64,000 bases of DNA from Triticum aestivum. Taxonomy: Eukaryota; Streptophyta; Magnoliopsida; Poales; Poaceae. The stretch lies in contig NC_057796.1 in the NCBI RefSeq assembly GCF_018294505.1, forward strand, positions 191,421,893 to 191,485,892. Direction: 5' to 3'. A program made the translations under genes and the position numbers. Below the pieces are notes generated by a model. It was not told where the DNA came from. It did no database searches and saw only the letters and a program-made list of their open reading frames with translations. Position 1 is the stretch's first letter. Each line of letters starts with the position of its first letter. Of this stretch, positions 13,046 through 24,529 are shown one piece after another.

Positions 13046-13644
13046 GCTCTTTTCATCAGGAACGTCTTGCTTAGCGAAGCGAGCGAGTTTCTGAAACTGG
13101 TATTGTATTGATACACGGACATGCTGCCTTGCTTGAGATTGCGGAACTCCTCACGCTTGCTCTCAACAACACTTTGTGGAATGTGGTGAGCTTTGAAGTC
13201 TCGGCGGAAATCATCCCAGGTAATCACACGACCTCCTCTGGAATCTTTGTATTGTTGATACCACTCGGCAGCTTGATCCTTGAGTTGAAAAGAAGCGAAC
13301 TTGACAAAGTCCTCAGGCCTGACATTGCTACATTCAAAATGCTTGTTGATGTCCACGAGCCAATCATCGGCGTCTGTGGCCTCGGCACAGTAGCTGAAAG
13401 ACTTCGGCTGATTTGCGAGGAACTGGTTGAGGGTAGCGAAGTGAGGCTGATTGTTGCCTTGGCCTTGATTTCCTTGATTGCCTTGCCCTTGGGTGCGTTC
13501 TTGCAAGAGTTGCAAAATCATCTGAGCATTGGCGTTGGTGGCTGCCATGATAGCTTGCCATGCCTCCGGAGGCGGAGGTGGTGGCGGAGGGTTCGCCTGA
13601 CTCCCCTCATTGCGTTCCGGATTCTGACGCGTTGGCGGAGCCAT
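13042..13644 (-). pseudogene. gag: Copy A2 gag N-terminal part
   Basis: ATG at 13644 gives the same MAPPTRQ start, proline run, Q/N/G-rich segment and capsid domain as copy A1. The frame is lost where A2 reads AAACTGGTATT and A1 reads AAACTGAGTATT, so the final residues are out-of-frame. Confidence 0.85.
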
Positions 13645-14570
13645 CCTGAAGAGGGTGACATCCGTTAGCATCTTGATAGACAAATAGACAAGTTGAATCA
13701 ACGGATAGAAATTGCAACATATAGTCTTCACAATAAACATTCGAACGAGGATGAACGAATGAATTCCATAGTAAATCATCACACTTCCATTAAGGTGAGA
13801 AGCCACTTGATAAGAGATTGATGAATAAAATAAAAAGGTACGAGTGGAACAAATAAGTGGTAAGGATTACCCAATCACAAACCAAATATCTGCGGGAAGA
13901 AATGCTAAGAGCTACTTGAATCCCACCTATAAACTCCCGAAACTTTCTGGTTATGCAATCTGGTGTTGGGGATACAGGGGACACAAAATATATCACCCAA
14001 ACTAGCAATCCCTAGATCCAGCTGTATCCATCCGTCAACACATAACCAAGAAACCTTCGGAAATCGTGTACCTCAACCTTCGAAAAGCATCCGTTATACG
14101 AGTTATGGCAATACTCCCGAACTCCCGCCCCAGTACTGGGTGGCGTCGAGGTGATCTCACCAACAACTGCATAAAAGAGATTTTCGATGTCGGCGAAACT
14201 CAGGTATTCCAGAACTGCAACGATAAAATTGTGACGACAACACCTCGGAGCTCAACTCCCCGGGACACTGCCACAACCCCTAAATGTCAGGAGGCACCAA
14301 GAACAATGTTCTCGTCACAAAACCATCGGAACGATTCCAAGATACCCGCGTGATCCTAAATTTTTTTAGTGAAATTTGAGGAGAGAAGAGTCAAAACTTC
14401 TACGTCAGGAGGCCTCACCAGAGCGACGAAGGGACTGAGGAGTAAAAAGAATCCTACTCTCCGATATATATAATCCTAAGACTCAAAACATTTTTGTTCT
14501 AGACTCAACAACGCCAGCGATTCGATCAAGCAGGGGGCTCCTAAGTCGGGGATGGCTCTGATTACCAACT
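13645..14570 (-). other. Copy A2 leader with PBS
   Basis: Equivalent of 4015-4940, nearly identical in sequence. PBS at 14552-14568. No other gene seen. Confidence 0.75.
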
Positions 14571-17500
14571 TGTAACGCCCACGATGCGGCTATATCTCCC
14601 ACGTGTCGAGGCACGACTTAGAGGCATAACCGCATTGTGGTATTGTCGCAAGAAGGGTCATCTTCACACAATCCCATGTAATGAACAAGAATGGGATAAC
14701 GAGAGTTGGCTTACAATCGCCACTTCACACAATACATAAATTAATTCATACATCATCCAAAATCCACACATAGACCGACTACGGTCAAATCCAAATGAAA
14801 ATAAGATAACCCCAAATGCTAGATCCCCGATCGTCCCAACTGGGCTCCACTACTGATCATCAGGAAAAGAAACATAGTAACGACCACGTTCCTCGTCGAA
14901 CTCCCACTTGAGCTCGGTTGCGTCATCTGCACTGGTATCGTCGGCACCTGCAACTGTTTTGGTAGAATCTGTGAGTCACGAGGACTCAGCAATCTCACAC
15001 CCGCGAGATCAAGACTATTTAAGCTTATAGGAAAGGATGGTGTAATGAGGTGGAGCTGCAGCAGGCACTAAGCATATATGGTGGCTAACATACGCAAATG
15101 AGAGCGAGAAGAGAAGCAACGCAACGGTCGCGAAGCTAGAAATGATCAAGAAGTGATCCTGAAACTACTTACGTTCATGCATAACTCAAACCGTGTTCAC
15201 TTCCCGGACTCCGCCGAGAAGAGACCATCACGGCTACACACACGGTTGATGTATTTTAATTAAGTCAAGTGTCAAGTTCTCTACAACCGGACATTAACAA
15301 ATTCCCATCTGCCTCATAACCGCGGGCACGGCTTTCGAAAGATAATACCCTGCAGGGGTGTCCCAACTTAGCCCATTATAAGCTCTCACGGTCAACGAAG
15401 GATAAACCTTCTCCCGGGAAGACCCGATCAGTCTCGGAATCCCGGTTTACAAGACATTTCGACAATGGTAAAACAAGACCAGCAAAGCCGCCCGAATGTG
15501 CCGACAAATCCCGATAGGAGCTGCACATATCTCGTTCTCAGGGCACACCGGATAAGCAAGCGTACAGGTACAACGAACCCAAGTTGCCCAGGGACGGCCC
15601 GCACGGTGCTCTAGTTTGGACCAACACTCGAGGAGCACTGGCCCGGGGGTTAAATAAAGATGACCCTCGGGCTCGCGAAAACCCAAGGGAAAAGGCTTAG
15701 GTGGCAAATGGTAAAACCAAGGTTGGGCCTTGCTGGAGGAGTTTTATTCAAGGCGAACTGTCAAGGGGGTCCCATAAATCACCCAACCGCGTAAGGAACG
15801 CAAACTCAAGGAACATAATACCGGTATGACGGAAACTAGGGCGGCAAGAGTGGAACAAAACACCAGGCATAAGGCCGAGCCTTCCACCCTTTACCAAATA
15901 TATAGATGCATTAATTAAATAAGAGATATTGTGATATTCCAAAATATCCATGTTCCAACATGGAACCAACTTCAACTTCACCTGCAACTAGCAACGCTAT
16001 AAGAAGGGCTGAGCAAAAGCGGTAACTTAGCCAAACAACGGTTTGCTAGGAAAGGATGGTTAGAGGCTTGACATGGCAATATGGGAGGCATGATATAGCA
16101 AGTGGTAGGTAGCGCAGCATAGCAATAGAACGAACAACTAGCAAAGCAAAGATAGAAGTGATTTCGAGGGTATGGTCATCTTGCCTGCAAGGTTCTCAGA
16201 GTTGTCGAAAGCTTGATCCTCGTAAGCGTACTCAACAGGTTCCTCGTTCACGAACTCGTCTCCCGGCTCTACCCACAGCAAGAACACAAGCAATGGAACC
16301 ACAATCAATCACGGGAAATGCACAAGCAACATGATGCAAACATGCATGATATGCGAGATATGATATGCGATGCATATGCGTGCTCCGGAAGAAAAAGGAT
16401 GAACAAGGCAGTAACTTGGCAAACCAAGTATGCCACTGGAAAGATGAGATGATTTCGGTCGAAATCGATATAAAGATCACCGGAAACGGATGCACGGTTT
16501 GCAAATGGCAAGCAAAACAAGAATGACACGATTCTGCGATTAACAGCATGATAGCACTTAGAATACATCAAGTAACTATGCTACAGCACCCCAACATAGC
16601 AACAAAGCATATGGCAGTAATCTACAGGAGATGCTTGACAAAAGATGAACACTGAGCTACGGCTAGATCACAACATAACAGGTTCAAACAAGCATGGCAA
16701 AAGTGCAAAAGATATCAGGTTCACAGACTTGGTGAAAATACTGGACATGGCTGAAACAGCATCAGGTAGCAATGTTCAGAGTAAGCAAAACACATGCTAT
16801 AGGAACTTAACATAGCAAAAAAGGCATGGCATGAATCTACTAAATGCATAGAACAAAAGTCCCTTACTGACCATGAGCCAAAAAGGATCAGAAGATATGA
16901 TGGCACCCATGTAAACATAGCAAGTTTTGTTAACAGGTTTCAGACTTGGCAGAAAACAGAGCATGGCAGTAACAGAAATTATGAGGGCATCTTTGTGAGC
17001 TCGATGAACTCATCACAAAGCAATGCATGACAAAAAAGCATAACTACAGCAAGATGGAATGTTTATGAAGCTATCCATGGCAAGATCAAATACATAGCAT
17101 GTATGTATCAACTACAACAACCTTGGCAAAATTGAATATCATGTTAACAATCTGCCAGAAATATTTTATAGCAGAAGTAGAGAAAGATTGAGACATGCTA
17201 GGGAACTCCATAATTGCAAACATGGGCATGGATGGGTAGAGCACAACTATATCTACAAAACAACCTTACTAAATATACTCAAAAGAGGCATGGATCTCTC
17301 TGTAGACACATGGATACATGTCAACAAAATAACAGCAGTAACAGACTTGGTGAAAATCCTAAGTTCCTGAAAACAGAAACATCACGAAGCCTAGTTTGCA
17401 TGCTTGTGCTAGTCACCACATGGATCACAAAAAATACATGGCATACAACTCTGTAAAGATGGCATGGCATAGATTAAAACACATGTAGAGCTCATGCCCA

Positions 17501-18248
17501 TAAGATGCACCCATCAAACGCAACAAAAATAACAAAACACCAAGTTCTGTAAACAGACAGCAGTAAACATCACTTAGCACTCTTGCATCAGAGATTTGGG
17601 AATCAAGATGAACTCAAACGAGCATGGCCCAATGGAACAAATTGAAGAGCATCTCGTAATGAACAATTCGATATATCATGCACGCAAAACGGAGCAGTAT
17701 GCGATGAGATATGATGCGATGAACATGAGCACATAATGTAATATTTTTCAGGACAGAATTTCGGGGGGGGGGGGGGGGAAGTCAACCCTCTCGGATCTGG
17801 ATCGGGCTGGCGCGGATCGTGGCTGGGCTGGTCGCCGGAGACGGAGGAGACGGCGGCCGCGGCGGCTGGAGAGGAGAGGAGCTCGGGGGAGAGGAGGCGG
17901 CGACGGTGGGGTCGGGTCGCCGGAGGAGGCGGCGTCGAGGGCGCGGGCGGCCGGGCGCCGGTGCGGGCGCCGGCGGAGATGGCGGCGGTCGGCGAAGGCG
18001 GCAGAGGGAGAGCCGGGGCGCGGGCGACGGGGCGCTCCCGGGCGCGGGCGGCGGCGTACGGGCCCCGCGGGCCCTGGCGGCGGAGGAGAGAGAGGGCGGC
18101 CGGCGGCGGTGACGTGGCGGCGTCCGATTGGACGGGCGCGGCGGCGGGGAAGCGTCCGGCCGGATCACGGAGGGAATATCATAACACATAGCCGAAAATG
18201 GCAAGAGTTGGAGTTACAAATATGGAAAGTTACATCCGGGGTGTTACA
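14571..18248 (-). repeat. Family A outer 5' LTR, promoter deleted
   Basis: 3678 bp instead of 4220. The boundaries are the same (TGTAACGCCC and GGTGTTACA). About 532 bp corresponding to 8545-9076 of the shared LTR is missing at ~18164/18165, with GACC-like microhomology at the breakpoints. The lost segment holds nearly all of U3 and the TATA box, so this LTR should not drive copy A2. A poly-G run of at least 15 bases lies at ~17763-17778. Confidence 0.9.
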
Positions 18249-19964
18249 GCAGATCATCGTGTCCTTCTTGTCGGAGGGGACGGTGATGATGTTCATCGGC
18301 CCAGGCATCTTCAGCGTGTTGTAGGCGTAGTGCGACGCCGCCATGAACTTGGCTAGTGCCGGGCGGCCGAGGATCCCGTTGTAGGGCAAGGGCATCTCGG
18401 CTATGTCGAAGACAATCCTCTCCGTCCTGTAGTTCAACTCGCCTCCAAACGTCACAGGCAATGTGACCATCCCCTTCGGCTGGCTCCTTCCCTTGTTGAC
18501 CGCTTGAAACGTGCCTGTTTCCTCGAGGCCTCCATCAGGAATTTGCAGCCTCTTGATCACAACAGGTGAGATCAAGTTCAGACAGGCCCCACCGTCAACC
18601 AGCATCTTGTTCACCTTGAGGTTGCATATCGTTGGTGAGACCAACAACGGCAAACACCCGACCGCAATTGTGCGGTCAGGGTGGTCCTCGGCGTCAAAGA
18701 TGAGGGGCGTGCTGGACCACTTCAGCGGCTTCTGAGCGTCGAATGAGGGCTCCACTGCCGTAATCTCACACGCCCACTGTTTGAGCTGGCGGTGAGAAGT
18801 ATGCAGCGAGGCACCACCGTTGACGCACATGGCCTCTATAGCCTTCTGGAACTCTTGCTCGCCTGACCCGTTGTCCTCGTCATGCTCATCATCTTCTTGC
18901 TTCTTGTCGCGGCCCTGAGCGGGCCTCTCTTGTTGGTTATCCTTGCCGCGGAGACCTCCTTGGCCGCCACGCTTCTTGCCGGATCTCTCGGCACCATCCT
19001 GGCCCTTCTCCTTGTTCCGCCTCTCGCACTCAGCTTTTTGCTTCTCAGCAAGCAGCTCGACTTGCCGGCAGTTCTGGAGGTCGTGGCCCTTGGTGCGGTG
19101 GATCTTGCAGTACTGCTTGTCGGAGCCTCCTGGCTTGTCGGCTGCCGCCAAGGCCCGACAGGCGGCGCACCCGGCAATCTCCTTGCTGGGGTCGTATGCC
19201 TTGGCCTTCTTAGCGGCGCCGGTGCTGTCGGATCCCTCGATGGCAAGCACAGTCTTGCCCTTGTGTTTCCTGTTGCGACGCCGGCCCTTCTTCGTCGGGG
19301 CGGCGGTGTTTTCATCAGTAGAGTCGGTTTCCACGCCGGCGTCTTCGCCGGGGTACTTCCTTCCCTCTTCAGCCCGGGCGCACCTATCGGCCAGAACATA
19401 AAGTTTGGCCACATCCTTAACCTTGTTCATCGCTAGCTCTTCGCGCATCTTGCGGTTGCGCACGTTCTGATGGAACGCGCTGATCACGGCGGTGGGATGA
19501 ACATCAGGGATGTTGTACTACACCCGGCTGAACCTCTGGATGTACTTGCGCAGGGTTTCCCCTTCCTTCTAGGGAATGATATGCAAATCACTAGCCTGGC
19601 CATGAGCTTAGTGGCCCCCGGTGAAGGCACCAATGAACTCATGGCACAGATCCGACCAAGAAGAAATGGAATCCGCCAGCAAGTGCATCAACCAAGACAT
19701 GACGTTGGGCTTCAGTGCCAACGGGAAGTAATTGGCAAGCACCTTGTCATCGCGAGCTCCGGCAGCTTGCATCGCGATGGTGTAGATACTGAGGAACTCT
19801 GAAGGATGGGTCTTGCCGTTGTACTTCTCGCCGATGTCGGGCTTGAACATGCGGTGGGACGGCCACTGGAACTGCTGCAACTCTCGGGTGAAGGCTGGGC
19901 AACCCACCTCGTAAGGTAGGCCGTCGGAGCCCCCCGGTGCTGGGTGGTCCATAGTGGGTCCCAC
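18249..19964 (-). pseudogene. Copy B-I gag C-terminal part and protease, cut by array A
   Basis: Contains the capsid region (FTRELQQFQWPSHRMFKPD, 19608-19964), an in-frame TAG at 19569-19571, a lysine/glutamate-rich stretch with a Cys/His cluster (CKIHRTKGHDLQNC), and a retropepsin-like site VDGGACLNLIS followed by YNGILGRPALAKF. The protease-to-RT junction is missing because array A was inserted at 18248/18249; the rest of B-I must lie left of the window. The open frame continues into the LTR of A to 18165, making a short chimeric tail. Confidence 0.82.
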
Positions 19965-20054
19965 CCGCTTATCCGACTGGTGGCGTGTATCGCGCCGGCG
20001 CTCGATGATTGTTCGAGCGTCTTCATGGGCTCGCTCTCGAAGAACTTGGCGCTA

Positions 20055-20894
20055 TTAGCGGTGGGTCCGTGGATCGGACAACGCTATGGAGATGTTATCA
20101 CAAGCGTCATCACGACAGATCGACACCCGCGGTGGCTGGCATGGAGGAGGAGAGTGCACCGTGGTTGCAGCTCCCCCGGTCCTCCCATCACTGACATGTG
20201 GTGGCTCGATGGAGCGCCGGCTCGAGGGCCCCGCCGGTCGCGGATCATCTTTATTGGCGACGGCGACGAGGCTCCGGATGGTGGCTCTCCACTCGTCGAG
20301 CTTCTCCGCAGCGGGAGGGAAGTCGAGGAGCAGCTGCGCGTGCGCCAAAGCTTCTACTGGCGTGGGTGGTGGCGATAGCTGCGTGGACCGTGGCGCTCTT
20401 CGACTTCTAATCACGTTAGAAGTAGCTCTACCACGGCCCAGCGGATGCGTGCCATTTTCGTCAGCACTTCGGCGGGCATGCTGGACTCCTTCGTCCCGCG
20501 AACGATGCACATGGCTCTTCCCACGGCGGTGTCCGGGGTTTGCAGCGTGGTGGCGCTGCTCGTCTCTCGCACCCCGGGAAGAGCGCACTGTGGGTGCCGG
20601 CGTGGGCGTCTTGGAGGTTGCTGCGCCGCCCGTGGGTGGCACAACGACACTCCTGGAGGGCCCCGCGCCGCCTGCGGGGGGCCCAGCTCCGTCTTTGGAT
20701 TTGGCGGTGTGTGGCCCGTCGCCTAGCGCACGAATGACGCTGCTCGCCAGGCTCTGACTGCCAGAGCGATGCTGGTGCTCGCGGACTGTGGCCCGGGTCC
20801 TGTCCACGACCGGCCCGCTGCTCGCACGCACTGGCATGGGTCGTTCGCCTCCCGATGAGCCGATCGTCGTGATCGTCTTCTTCTTGGGAGCCAT
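20055..20894 (-). pseudogene. gag: Copy B-I gag N-terminal part
   Basis: ATG at 20894, just inside the PBS. Begins MAPKKKTITTIG, then a long basic, low-complexity arginine/serine/proline region, ending at tandem TAA TAG codons (20055 and just downstream) after SDPRTHR. The same frame continues into the capsid region below 20000, so these stops are mutations in one gag frame. Confidence 0.78.
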
Positions 20895-20945
20895 GGCGAT
20901 CAGGAACCGCTAGGCTAACTACTAGACCAGATTCTCACAATTGCG

Positions 20946-20963
20946 CCCGTACCTAGCGCGCTA
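20946..20963 (-). other. PBS, copy B-I (mutated)
   Basis: Complement of CCCGTACCTAGCGCGCTA. The intact form in B-III reads TGGCGCGCCAGGTAGGGG on the minus strand; here it carries three substitutions. The tRNA is not identified. Confidence 0.75.
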
Positions 20964-20967
20964 AAGA

Positions 20968-22118
20968 TGTCGGTGGGAAACGACACCTATGGGATCACAA
21001 GAATCCCTACTACGGTTGCCGGCGCGCGGGGTTGCGAGAAGAGCAGGATTAGCAGTCAGCACAAGGATCGTTAACCCAAGTTCGGGCCGCGAGGATGCGT
21101 AATACCCTAGTCCTGCTTTGGTGTGTATTTGAAAGAGTTCTTGAGCTCTCGAACTAGCTATGGTGGCTGCGTAGTCCAAAAGAGCCAAATCCCTCTCTCC
21201 AGTATGCCACGGGCATCCATTTATAGTTGAAAGGGGCTGCCACAGTGGCACATAGGAGGTGGAAAGGTCTATAGTGCTGTGAGCTTATCGCTCGGGTTAC
21301 AAGACAAGACACATTTCATGCGTAGCTTAGGTGTCCCTTAGCTTTATCGGGGGGGGGAGGAGGCCCGTCCCGTCCGTTGCCGCCTCGCCTTGCTTCGACA
21401 CACGCCCAGGCCAGCGTTGCATGCAGCGCCATGTAGGCAGGCAGGCAGCTGAGGTGGCACGGTGGTAGGGTCTTCACGAAGATCTGCATGCCATCACGCA
21501 GTTGCTTGCTGAGTTGGCGTAGAGGCCGCCCGTCGCCACGTAGGTGCCTACCCAGGTGGTTGAGCTAGCAGCTGCTTGGGGACGGCGGTGAAGTCTTGGT
21601 CGATGCGGGCCTGGCTGTGGCCCCGCTGACTCCTTGGCAATGGCCTTGCCAGGGGCCCGGCAAGGGTCTTGCCGTGGCGTTGCAGTCGTCCCCGGCAAGG
21701 GGCTTGCCGGGGGTCTTGTGGATTTCCTCGGCAAGGATCCGGCCGAGGGTCGCCGTCTTCTGGTCCTCATCTGATCTCATGTATTTATGATCTTTGACGA
21801 AGATCTGCATGCCACCACGGAGGTGCCCCCCGAGCCCTGGTTCCAATGTAGTTGGTTGAGTTGGAACCCATGGGGTCAAGCGTGGCTCACTCTGTTGGTG
21901 TTGGGCAAGTCGCCCCGGCAAGGCTCTTGCCGGGGGAGTCCACCTCGCCCTCCTGCTCTTTGGTGTTTCAAGTCTTGGCGTTGCCTTCACCATCTTGTGC
22001 TTTGGCTTCTCTCCGTCTCCCCTCCTCTGCCCTGCTTAGTGTGACCGCGGCGCGCGGCTCCGACTACCCGCGCACAAGTAAAGGGGTACAAAGGTGCCCC
22101 TACTTTTGTACACCGACA
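20968..22118 (-). repeat. Family B LTR shared by B-I and B-II
   Basis: 1151 bp, TGTCGGTGGG to ACACCGACA. It serves as 5' LTR of B-I and 3' LTR of B-II. The interior (21630-21760, 21910-21935) is dense in the complementary words GGCAAG and CTTGCC. No credible coding sequence. Confidence 0.9.
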
Positions 22119-22624
22119 GGAGCCCCCGGGCCTGGGCGACACATAAGCGCAACACGTTGTTGGGCCAGGCCCAGAACGGTGAGCGGGCAGGCAGGGCGGA
22201 TTTTTACCGCAGTAACTTCTTCGTCCGCTGCGCTTCCGCACGACCAGCGCGCGACCTGGAGGGTCGTGTGTGATGTGGGGGTCTTGCGTGATGCGGTTTC
22301 CGCATGCATGCCTCGCATCGTGGTAAAGAGGCGGCTCACGCCTTCCCCATAAAAAGAGGGAGGCATGGAGGCGTGGCTCATTTACGGGATGGACTCGGGT
22401 CACAGTCTTCAAGGCGCCCACGCCCCCCGATCACGGGGCAGGGAACGTTCGCCTCACCCGTCCTTTCGACCCTGCTCGCTCGCCACGCGTCCTTCATGTA
22501 AGTGGCGGGCGGTGGAGGCAGGAAACCAGGCTGTCGCTGATTGGGGCAGCGGGTCGGTCCTGATTCCCTGCACCTCCGACGGCTGGATTGGCTGAGTGGG
22601 GCAGCCGAGCCTCGACCCCGTCCC
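22119..22624. other. B-II 3' region next to the LTR
   Basis: About 0.5 kb between the 3' LTR and the antisense gene promoter. Starts with the minus-strand polypurine-like GGGGGCTCC against the LTR. Otherwise GC-rich, probably upstream promoter sequence of the antisense unit. Confidence 0.55.
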
Positions 22625-22632
22625 TTTATAAG
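22625..22632 (+). promoter_or_regulatory. Putative TATA box of antisense B3-like gene (B-II)
   Basis: Plus strand TTTATAAG followed by a G-rich then CT-rich leader and ATG 86 bp later. The same arrangement is at 32658-32665 in B-III. Confidence 0.6.
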
Positions 22633-22710
22633 GAGGGGGGAGGGGGGGCGTCATCCCACAATCCTTCAATACCCATCCTCCTCCACCTCCGCTCCTTTCT
22701 TCCACCCGTC

Positions 22711-23480
22711 ATGGCGAGAGGAGGTGCTGGGCTTTCGACGGTTGCGTCGAGGGTCGCTGCTCGTCAGCGTGTCCCCCCTTCCCACGAGCCCGTGGCGGCG
22801 GAGCCAGCCACGAGAGGAAGGGGGAGGGGGCGTGGCCGACGTCGCTGCGGCGGTCGGGGGAGAGGGGACGAGGTAGCGCGGCGGCCGTGCCTCTGCCAGT
22901 AGTGCCTCTCGCGATGGAGGGTCAAGTCGGGGACCAACCCTGTGAGTTCTTCATCAGGCTGCGCCGGCCACCGCGTCGTCGTCTCCGTCTCCCCAACCCC
23001 TTCACTGAGGAGATGGAGCTCGATCCGCCCCAGACCCTCAGATTGCACATGAGGGGCTGCGGGACCGGTGGCACGCGGGTCGATGTCGACTTCCCGCTCC
23101 GCATGTTATGTATCTCCGTCGTGGATGGAAGACATTTGCCCGCATCCATAGCCTGACGGTGGGGCTCGTCCTCTGCTTCAAGTTAATGGAGGGCGGCCTG
23201 CTCTCCGTCAAGGTCTTCAGAGATCTTAGAACTCGCCTGAAGTGCTGCATGGAGAGCTCCTCCGACGATGAAGATTCTTCCTCGAGCGGGAGTGACGAGG
23301 AGGACAGCGACATCGACGACGAGGAAGTCGGCGGCAGGATGCCGACCCCGACTTCGACTGATCGTGTCGCCCCTCTCTCGGCCTCACGCCCTGCTGAGGG
23401 CCTTCCTCGTCAAGCTCTCCATCGGCACGTTCCCCATCGCCTCCTTGGGCGGCTGCCGTAGGAGGGCCAGAGAAGGCGAA
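22711..23480 (+). pseudogene. Antisense B3-domain-like gene in B-II (frameshifted)
   Basis: Plus strand, opposite to the element. ATG 22711 opens an Arg/Gly-rich N-terminus (MARGGAGLSTVASRVAARQR). A frameshift near 22890 leads to a frame with ATG 22914 and CEFFIRLRRPPRRRLRLPNP, and another near 23100 leads to LRRGWKTFARIHSLTVG and LLSVKVF. Together (22944-23218) these match the order of a plant B3 DNA-binding domain: FF...RLRLP...F at the start, GW..F...H.L..G..L.FK in the middle, SVKVF at the end. A Ser/Asp/Glu-rich acidic tail follows. B3 proteins bind DNA in plant transcription factors; what a copy in a retroelement does is unknown. Extra antisense ORFs are known in Tat elements, but I infer the B3 assignment from motif order only. 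Confidence 0.68.
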
Positions 23481-23806
23481 GAAGGCGGGAGGCGGCCATC
23501 AACTCGGAGTACGCGAGCACCGACGCCTTCGTCACGTATTGTCGGGCCGTTGCCTCATCTTCCAGCCCCTCCTCCAGCACCGGGATGCTCTCTTGGTGTC
23601 TTCTGCTTCTCGCACCTCGCATAGGCGCTCCTTTCGCCCTCCTGCTATCTTGTCTCACCTCCTAAGGAGAGGGACAAGAAAGGGATCACGGGCACCTTAT
23701 CTCTTTTTAGTTTGTAAGCCTGCGGGCACTTGTTAATTTTTAGACTTGTAATCCCCTTGCTCATGTGTTTTATTCCGTACGAACTGTACCTGTATGGGAT
23801 GTTTTT

Positions 23807-23812
23807 AATGAA
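23807..23812 (+). terminator. Putative polyadenylation signal of antisense gene (B-II)
   Basis: AATGAA after a T-rich stretch with TTTGTAAGCC and TTGTAATCC upstream, as in plant 3' ends. Conserved in B-III at 33832-33837. Confidence 0.45.
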
Positions 23813-24529
23813 AAAGGGTGTTTGCCAGGTTCTTTGTGCCTGAGCGAGGCCCATGCCAAGGACGAATCCTTGTTATTTCTAAGATAAACATTGTCGCCCG
23901 GCAACAGGCCTTGCCGTTCCCCCACTTTGGTCGACCATTCTCACGCTCTTGGTGGAGGCAGGGGCGAAGTAGGGTTAGGCCCTTCGTTCATTTCTCTTGC
24001 GACCGCGACTACGACCATGTTCCGACCCAAGGGATAGCTCTTGGGTACGGGAAAAGGGGAGCATGGTGGTTTTAAGAATATATATGAGGTTTCATATGTC
24101 CCAATTCTATACCGAAGTGCATAACAGGGGATGAAAGACTTATCTGAATCCGTAGCCCTCGGCAACCTTGGCTTGCCGTGGTTGGATCCTTGTGTCTTCA
24201 GCCCCCGGCAATCCTGGCTTGCCGGGGCCGGAGCGTCGGTCCGTCCTCTTTCTCCCAAGCGGCTCAGGAGATGTGTCCACGTGCCCTACGAACCAAAGAG
24301 GACAGAAAGACGCACACTCGACCTCTAGGCTAGGGGTTAGTCGCAGCTAAGCACTATCAACCCTAACCGAGGGAGAGACTTAACCTAGCATGCATGCTAT
24401 AACTTAGGGCGCCAGCGCTTCATTTATTTATGCTCAGGGTCTGCGCCTGGCTTTGTACAAAGGGTTACATGCCTTGCCGGCAAAGCTTGTACAAAAGGTG
24501 GCTTGCCGGGGGGCCCGACAAGCCGCGCC
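23813..24529. other. B-II spacer between antisense gene and integrase
   Basis: 0.7 kb without a convincing ORF on either strand. Contains several GGCAAG/CTTGCC pairs (around 23900, 24155-24225, 24475-24520). Position 24193-24197 (TGTCT) is the empty-site counterpart of the solo LTR insertion in B-III. Confidence 0.6.

Larger units (their letters stand above)
1..18248 (-). mobile_element. Family A tandem array (Tekay-like chromovirus)
   Basis: Two internal domains (1-4940 and 9161-14570) alternate with two LTRs (4941-9160 and 14571-18248), all in minus orientation. Corresponding points are 9617-9630 bp apart and the copies look nearly identical. LTRs begin TGTAAC and end GTTACA in both readings. 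The element has an initiator-Met-like PBS, a CCHC gag, a YLDD reverse transcriptase and an integrase with a chromodomain-like tail, which places it with plant chromoviruses of Tekay/Del type. The left end lies outside the window. The right end abuts family B protease sequence at 18248/18249, so the array is inserted in family B. Confidence 0.92.

Noticed and set aside
18249..18300. Host gene fragment beside array A
   Set aside because: The sequence matches the family B protease region of B-II and B-III, so it is element B-I.
20086..20757. Plus-strand ORFs up to 292 residues opposite family B gag (also 30025-30905, 44250-44921)
   Set aside because: Antisense shadows of the low-complexity gag N-terminus; no start context, no recognisable motif.
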